A model generated the notes under the pieces. It saw only the letters and a list, made by a program, of their open reading frames with translations, had not been told where the DNA came from and ran no database searches. DNA of 7,750 nt from CAITUY01 sp964611575 (GTDB lineage Bacteria > Verrucomicrobiota > Kiritimatiellia > CAIKKV01 > CAITUY01). Where the stretch lies: positions 1 through 7,750 of the forward strand of contig CAZTAJ010000159.1 in NCBI GenBank assembly GCA_964611575.1, given 5' to 3'. Shown in pieces: positions 3,991 through 7,750 of this stretch; within the stretch, counting starts at the first letter, position 1; each line of letters opens with the position of its first letter. A program made the position numbers and the translations under genes.

Positions 3991-5862
3991 ATGCGCATCC
4001 TTCTCATCACGCCGCCGATGGTGCAGGTCAACTCCCCGTATGCCGCCACCCCGGCGCTGGCGGGTTTTCTCAAGACGCGCGGTTACGATGTGATTCAGGG
4101 GGATGCGTCCCTGGAACTGGCGCTGCGCCTGTTCTCCAGAACCGGCTGCGCCGCGTTGGCCAACCGGCTGAAGCGGCGGTTTGCGCGCCGCCACGCGCCG
4201 GCCCCGGTGGCGCATTTCCTGGCCCATGCCGGCCGGTATGGCGACACCGTCGAGCCCGTCATCCGGTTTCTGCAGGGACGCGACCCCGCGCTGGCGCTGC
4301 GGATCGCCGGGCGGCAGTTTCTTCCCGAAGGACCGCGGTTCGCCGGTCTGGACGCCGACCCCGAGGGTGACGACCTGTTGACCCGGGCCTTCGGCACGCT
4401 GGGGACGCACGACCTGGCCGTGCACCTGGCGAGCCTCTATCTCGACGATTGGGTTGACGCGATCCATACCGGCGTTGACGACCGGTTCGACCTGGCGCGC
4501 TACGGCGAACAACTGGCTGCCAGCGCGCCCGTGTTCGACGGCCTCGAGCGTGCGTTGCGTCGGCCGCCCACCCTGGTGGATGCGCTGATCGACGAGCTGG
4601 CGGAAGCGGCCTTGCGCCGATACAACCCCGACGTGGTGGGTTTGACCCTGCCGTTTCCGGGCACGGTCTACGGCGCCTTCCGGATCGCCCGGCGCGTCAA
4701 GGCGCTGAGCCCGCAGACCCCGGTCATCATGGGCGGCGGCTATGTCAGCACCGAATTGCGCACCCTGCGCGAGCCGCGCGTATTCGATTACGCCGATTAC
4801 GTGGTGCTGGACGACGGCGAGACGCCGCTGCTCCGGTTGCTGGCGCGCCTGGAGGGGTCGGCTGGCCCGCTGCGGCGTACCTGGACGCGCCGCGGTCGGC
4901 GCGTCGTGTGGCACGATTCGGCGGCGCCGGACCTCCCGCATGCGGCGGCGGCCGCGCCCGATTTCACCGGGTTGCCGCTTGACCGGTATTTCGCGATGGC
5001 CGAAATGCCCAACCCCATGCACCGCGTGTGGTCCTGCACGCGCTGGAACAAACTCATGCTGGCGCACGGCTGCTACTGGCACCGGTGCCGTTTCTGCGAT
5101 ACGACCCTGGACTACGTCCGCCGTTACAGCCCGGCGCCGCCGGCCGTCCTGGCGGATCGCATCGAGGCGGTCATTGCACAAACCGGGCAGACGGGTTTCC
5201 ATTTCATCGACGAGGCCCTGCCGCCCGGTGTGCTGCGGCGCCTGGCGGACGAACTGCGGCGGCGGCGACTGACGATCACGTGGTGGGGCAACATCCGGTT
5301 CGATGCCGCGTTTACGCCGGAGCTGGCGCAACGGCTGGCGGACTCGGGCTGCGTGGCCGTGACCGGCGGGCTGGAGGCGGCCGACGACCGTCTGCTGACG
5401 TTGCTCGACAAGGGCTTCACGGTCGCGCAGGCCACCCGCGTCATGCGGGTGTTCGCCGATGCCGGCATCCTGGTGCACGCGTACCTGATGTACGGATGCC
5501 CGACGCAGACGGAGCGGGACACCCTGGCGGCGCTGGAGATCGTGCGCGGCCTGTTCGCGGAAGGCAGTCTCCAGTCCGCGTACTGGCACCGGTTTGCGCT
5601 GACGGCCCACAGCGACTTCTTCCGGCGGGCCCGCGAGTTCGGGCTGCGAATTCCCCGCCGGGGCCCGGCGCCCTTTGCGCGCAACGAGGTGCCGTTCCAA
5701 GATACGGTCAAAACCGACCATGACCGGCTGGGACGGGGGTTGAGGAAGGCCGTCTATAACTACATGCACGGCGTGGGGCTTGAGGAAGATGTGACGACGT
5801 GGTTCGACCCACCGGCGCGGGCGGCTCGAAAAAAGGCTTCAGCGGCCCCCGTTCTGGTGTAA
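3991..5862 (+). CDS. B12-binding-type radical SAM protein with CX4CX2C cluster motif
   Basis: Radical SAM enzymes use a [4Fe-4S] cluster to cleave S-adenosylmethionine; members with an N-terminal cobalamin-binding domain often act as methyltransferases or in natural-product and lipid tailoring. The 623 residues start MRILLITPP, the usual first strand of the cobalamin fold. That fold resumes after a long helical insert at DVVGLTLPF (from 214), PVIMGGGYVS (about 245) and VVLDDGETPLLRLL (about 272). The radical SAM core follows with C361, C366 and C369 in GCYWHRCRFCD. The first spacing is four residues instead of the usual three. Further core features are FHFIDEALPP, WWGNIRFD, the GGLE motif (E462) and LVHAYLMYGCPTQTERDTL. 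No Shine-Dalgarno sequence precedes the ATG; an inverted-repeat element ends 11 bases before it. The substrate is unknown. EpmB is excluded because that enzyme lacks a B12 domain and has a lysine-aminomutase layout. Confidence 0.88.
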   Translation: MRILLITPPMVQVNSPYAATPALAGFLKTRGYDVIQGDASLELALRLFSRTGCAALANRLKRRFARRHAPAPVAHFLAHAGRYGDTVEPVIRFLQGRDPALALRIAGRQFLPEGPRFAGLDADPEGDDLLTRAFGTLGTHDLAVHLASLYLDDWVDAIHTGVDDRFDLARYGEQLAASAPVFDGLERALRRPPTLVDALIDELAEAALRRYNPDVVGLTLPFPGTVYGAFRIARRVKALSPQTPVIMGGGYVSTELRTLREPRVFDYADYVVLDDGETPLLRLLARLEGSAGPLRRTWTRRGRRVVWHDSAAPDLPHAAAAAPDFTGLPLDRYFAMAEMPNPMHRVWSCTRWNKLMLAHGCYWHRCRFCDTTLDYVRRYSPAPPAVLADRIEAVIAQTGQTGFHFIDEALPPGVLRRLADELRRRRLTITWWGNIRFDAAFTPELAQRLADSGCVAVTGGLEAADDRLLTLLDKGFTVAQATRVMRVFADAGILVHAYLMYGCPTQTERDTLAALEIVRGLFAEGSLQSAYWHRFALTAHSDFFRRAREFGLRIPRRGPAPFARNEVPFQDTVKTDHDRLGRGLRKAVYNYMHGVGLEEDVTTWFDPPARAARKKASAAPVLV

Positions 5863-5867
5863 GATCG

Positions 5868-5887
5868 GCTCCGGTTCGATGCGGAGC
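5868..5887 (+). other. Small stem-loop between the radical SAM gene and the next gene
   Basis: GCTCCG (5868-5873) can pair with CGGAGC (5882-5887) over an eight-base loop. GCTCC could also pair with GGAGC at 5891-5895, the ribosome-binding site of the next gene. A weak attenuator or translational switch is possible, but a six-pair stem in GC-rich DNA is easily chance. Confidence 0.25.
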
Positions 5888-5900
5888 AATGGAGCTGTCC

Positions 5901-6629
5901 ATGAATTACAAATTGATTATCCGATGGGTGTTGATTGCCGTGGCGGCCGCCGGGATCCTGCTGGCGGGCGTGTTGACCATGAGGCACCAACGGAAGAGCG
6001 CGTCGCCGAGCCGGCCTGCCACGCTGCATGCGCCTGTACCGCCACCGCGGCCCCGGGTCGCGCCGCCGGCCGCCAAAGCTTCCGAGCCGGTTGTCTCGAA
6101 CGCGGCCGCCGTCCCGGCGTCCCCGCGAGTGGTCAAGCCGGCTGCATCTGCACCGGCTGAAAGCGCCATGCTCGCGGAGCAGAAACGCGAACTCGATTCC
6201 GCCGTCGAGGCCCTGGCCGAATCCAAGGCGCGGATGATGGTGGTGGACATCAAGGACAAGCTGAACGATGGGGATGTCGACGGCGCGGAACGGCAGCTCA
6301 CGGAGGTGCTCTGGCTGCGGCCGGACTACCCCCCGGCGCTGGAGGTGCGCGCACAGTTGCTGGAACAGCGGGCGCGGGCGGTTGCGGCGCGTCAACAGTG
6401 GCACGCCCTGACGAACGCCACCAACGCCGCACTGGCGGCGCAGGCGAAGGGAGAATCGGAGGCGCGCCGGCTCGATGCCGGAAGTCCGTCCGTACCCGCG
6501 TCCGTTCCGGAGCCCCCACCGGCGCCGCTCTCAACCTCGGTCCCGCCGGCGGAGATCAACGAACCCGTGTCCGCCGTCCCGGGTCCATCCGCGCCCATCG
6601 GCACGGTCGATGGGCCGGGGACTGAATAG
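5901..6629 (+). CDS. Membrane-anchored Pro/Ala-rich hypothetical protein
   Basis: The ATG at 5901 was chosen because GGAG (5891-5894) stands six bases before it and the protein then begins with a membrane segment. The longer open frame from 5799 would overlap the radical SAM gene and hide that N-terminus. The 242 residues show MNYKLIIRW followed by a hydrophobic helix (about 9-26), a basic stop (RHQRK), a Pro/Ala-rich stretch (33-88), a charged helical region (about 89-190) and a Pro-rich tail. Within the helical region, GDVDGAERQLTEVLWLRPDYPPALEVRAQLLEQ looks like a single TPR-like helical hairpin. This suggests an inner-membrane protein with one segment and a long flexible periplasmic part. 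It lies 38 bases after the radical SAM stop in the same direction, so co-transcription is likely. I do not recognise a family. Confidence 0.75.
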   Translation: MNYKLIIRWVLIAVAAAGILLAGVLTMRHQRKSASPSRPATLHAPVPPPRPRVAPPAAKASEPVVSNAAAVPASPRVVKPAASAPAESAMLAEQKRELDSAVEALAESKARMMVVDIKDKLNDGDVDGAERQLTEVLWLRPDYPPALEVRAQLLEQRARAVAARQQWHALTNATNAALAAQAKGESEARRLDAGSPSVPASVPEPPPAPLSTSVPPAEINEPVSAVPGPSAPIGTVDGPGTE

Positions 6630-6647
6630 GGTTCCTGCGGTGGCCGC

Positions 6648-7750
6648 TCACCGTCGCGCGGCGCGGTCGGAAACCCACATGTGGATTTGCTTCTGCGTGG
6701 CGGCCCACACTTTCGGGTCGGTGCGTTCCTTCACGAAGCGGTCGTACATGCCGTAGAACGCGTCGAGGAAGGTCTTCACCTGGGTCAGGCGCGCCTGGAA
6801 CCGGCTGATGGCATCCAGCTTCTCGCCCTCCGGCAGTTTCAAGCCGCGGAAGCTGAACTGGTCGGCATCCACCGTCGCCTGCCATGTCTCGTTGCCGCGG
6901 GCGATCATCACGCGGGACCGGCGCAGCTTCTTGCCGCTAAGGAGCGCGATCTTGGCTTCGGCGCTGAGTTCCGGCGTGCCGTGCCGCAGCACTGCCTCGT
7001 GCGCGCCTTCGCCCTCCATGGCGAAGGTCAGCGGGCCCTCGACCATCACCGCAAACTCGCCGGCCTCCAGGCGCATCATGCCGCCCCGCGTTTCCGAGCA
7101 GAACCACAGCCAGGTCAGGAAATCCTGCCCGATGCTCTCCCCCACGGCCGAGTCCTCGCAGTCGGGCGAGAAACTGGCCGGCGGCACATCGCGGAGATCG
7201 AGTTTGAGCCGATGGGCGGCGGCGTGGGCGGGCGTGGCGGGGATCAGGCCGAACCCGAAGGTCTCGCGCATGCTGACTTCAAGCGCGTCGATCTGCTTGT
7301 CGGACAGCGCCTCCACGTAGACGATCTCGGTTTCCGGCACATGGATGAAGGCCATGCCCTGGAGCTGGGGCGGCATGGTGGGGAGCAGCCGGTCGGTGAT
7401 CTCCTTGCGGATTTCCGAGCGGGTGCGGCGGTCGATCTCGGCGCGGCCCTCGGCCTGCATCCGGGCCAGTTCCTCCATCCGGCACTCGGCGCGCAGGAGC
7501 GATTCGGGGATCTTGCGCTCGGCCTTCATCAAGGTCAGGCGCAGGTAGCCCGCGTAGTACGCGGTGTCCTTCACGATGTGGTTGTCGAGCAGGTGACGGC
7601 CGGTGACCCAGCCGCGGATGGGTTCCTCGTGCAGCGCGCTCAGGGCCGGCGCGGCCCGGCTGGCGAACTTCTCGATGTGATTCCGAGGCAGGGGCTGGCC
7701 CAGGTAGAAGGCCCGAAAACTGATGCTTCCGCTTTCAAACGACACGATGG
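6648..7750 (-). CDS. RdgC-like recombination-associated protein, 5' end outside the window
   Basis: RdgC is a ring-shaped DNA-binding protein that modulates RecA-dependent recombination in proteobacteria. The frame is open through the right edge (visible N-terminus IVSFESGSISFRAF) and stops with TGA at 6650-6648, giving 367 visible residues. Resemblance to E. coli RdgC, judged from memory, includes GWV near residue 47, a KIPESLL then long charged helix region ending RKEITDRLLPTMP (compare KILPSPVIKQAL to LKDEVLHSLLPRAF), and a later GKKLRRSRVMIARGNETWQATVDADQFSFRGLKLPE segment. The motif FLTWLWF lies between them. It is longer than the E. coli protein (303 residues). A GTG at 7745 is in frame, but the frame continues upstream with Ile, so the true start is probably just outside. 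The gene converges on the 5901-6629 gene with an 18-base gap and no visible terminator. I leave the symbol empty because the match is distant. Confidence 0.68.
   Translation of the reverse strand, partial: IVSFESGSISFRAFYLGQPLPRNHIEKFASRAAPALSALHEEPIRGWVTGRHLLDNHIVKDTAYYAGYLRLTLMKAERKIPESLLRAECRMEELARMQAEGRAEIDRRTRSEIRKEITDRLLPTMPPQLQGMAFIHVPETEIVYVEALSDKQIDALEVSMRETFGFGLIPATPAHAAAHRLKLDLRDVPPASFSPDCEDSAVGESIGQDFLTWLWFCSETRGGMMRLEAGEFAVMVEGPLTFAMEGEGAHEAVLRHGTPELSAEAKIALLSGKKLRRSRVMIARGNETWQATVDADQFSFRGLKLPEGEKLDAISRFQARLTQVKTFLDAFYGMYDRFVKERTDPKVWAATQKQIHMWVSDRAARR

Noticed and set aside
3979..5769. A 596-residue open frame on the minus strand
   Set aside because: It is the shadow of the radical SAM gene in high-G+C DNA, rich in Arg, Gln and Pro with no recognisable motif. 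The plus-strand frame carries clear domain signatures.
3991..5862. The radical SAM gene as the missing EpmB partner of EpmA
   Set aside because: It is 623 residues with a B12-binding-type N-terminal part and a CX4CX2C motif, unlike the lysine 2,3-aminomutase architecture of EpmB.
5799..5900. A longer start for the membrane-anchored protein
   Set aside because: It would overlap the radical SAM gene by about 60 bases and put a hydrophilic extension before the membrane segment. The ATG at 5901 has a properly spaced GGAG.
6630..6647. A terminator between the convergent genes at 6629 and 6648
   Set aside because: Only 18 bases are available and I see no convincing hairpin or T-tract.

Overview
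The window is high-G+C bacterial DNA with densely packed genes. A run of 100 Ns (3328-3427) marks it as a scaffolded assembly, probably metagenomic. No gene is diagnostic for a phylum. The nested GTCGC/GCGAC palindromes, the degenerate 7-nt repeat tracts and the Pro/Ala-rich hypothetical proteins remind me of PVC-type genomes (Verrucomicrobiota, Kiritimatiellota, Lentisphaerota). That is an impression, not a demonstration.

Layout from left to right. (1) 1-861, plus strand: the C-terminal 286 residues of the ribosome-assembly GTPase Obg. (2) 862-1176: a convergent intergenic region holding two copies, 179 bp apart, of a 135-bp block. Each copy contains the 3' end of obg and a nested palindrome. 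A 3' remnant of the next gene lies between the copies. (3) 1177-2725, minus strand: a two-gene operon of efp (elongation factor P, with the modifiable Lys34) and an epmA-type EF-P lysyltransferase that starts one base after the efp stop. A clear sigma70-type promoter precedes efp. (4) 2726-2949: a divergent promoter region with repeated AAACCGA(T)C motifs. (5) 2950-3796, plus strand: a gene of unknown function (zinc ribbon, Pro/Ala-rich linker, coiled coil) interrupted by the assembly gap. (6) 3797-3990: a structured intergenic element with 24-bp perfect inverted arms made of GGGTTCR heptamers. (7) 3991-5862, plus strand: a cobalamin-binding-type radical SAM protein with an unusual CX4CX2C cluster motif. 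(8) 5901-6629, plus strand: a membrane-anchored Pro/Ala-rich hypothetical protein. (9) 6648-7750, minus strand: an RdgC-like protein cut by the right edge of the window.

The best-supported functional link is efp-epmA: EpmA attaches a lysine-type modification to Lys34 of EF-P so that ribosomes can pass polyproline stretches. Two neighbouring genes encode very proline-rich proteins and EpmA itself has gained a proline-rich insert, which fits a need for EF-P, though this may be coincidence. The most unusual signals are the partly duplicated obg/epmA junction, the several 7-nt periodic tracts with different consensus sequences (one of them inside the conserved epmA coding sequence), and the inverted-repeat element in front of the radical SAM gene.
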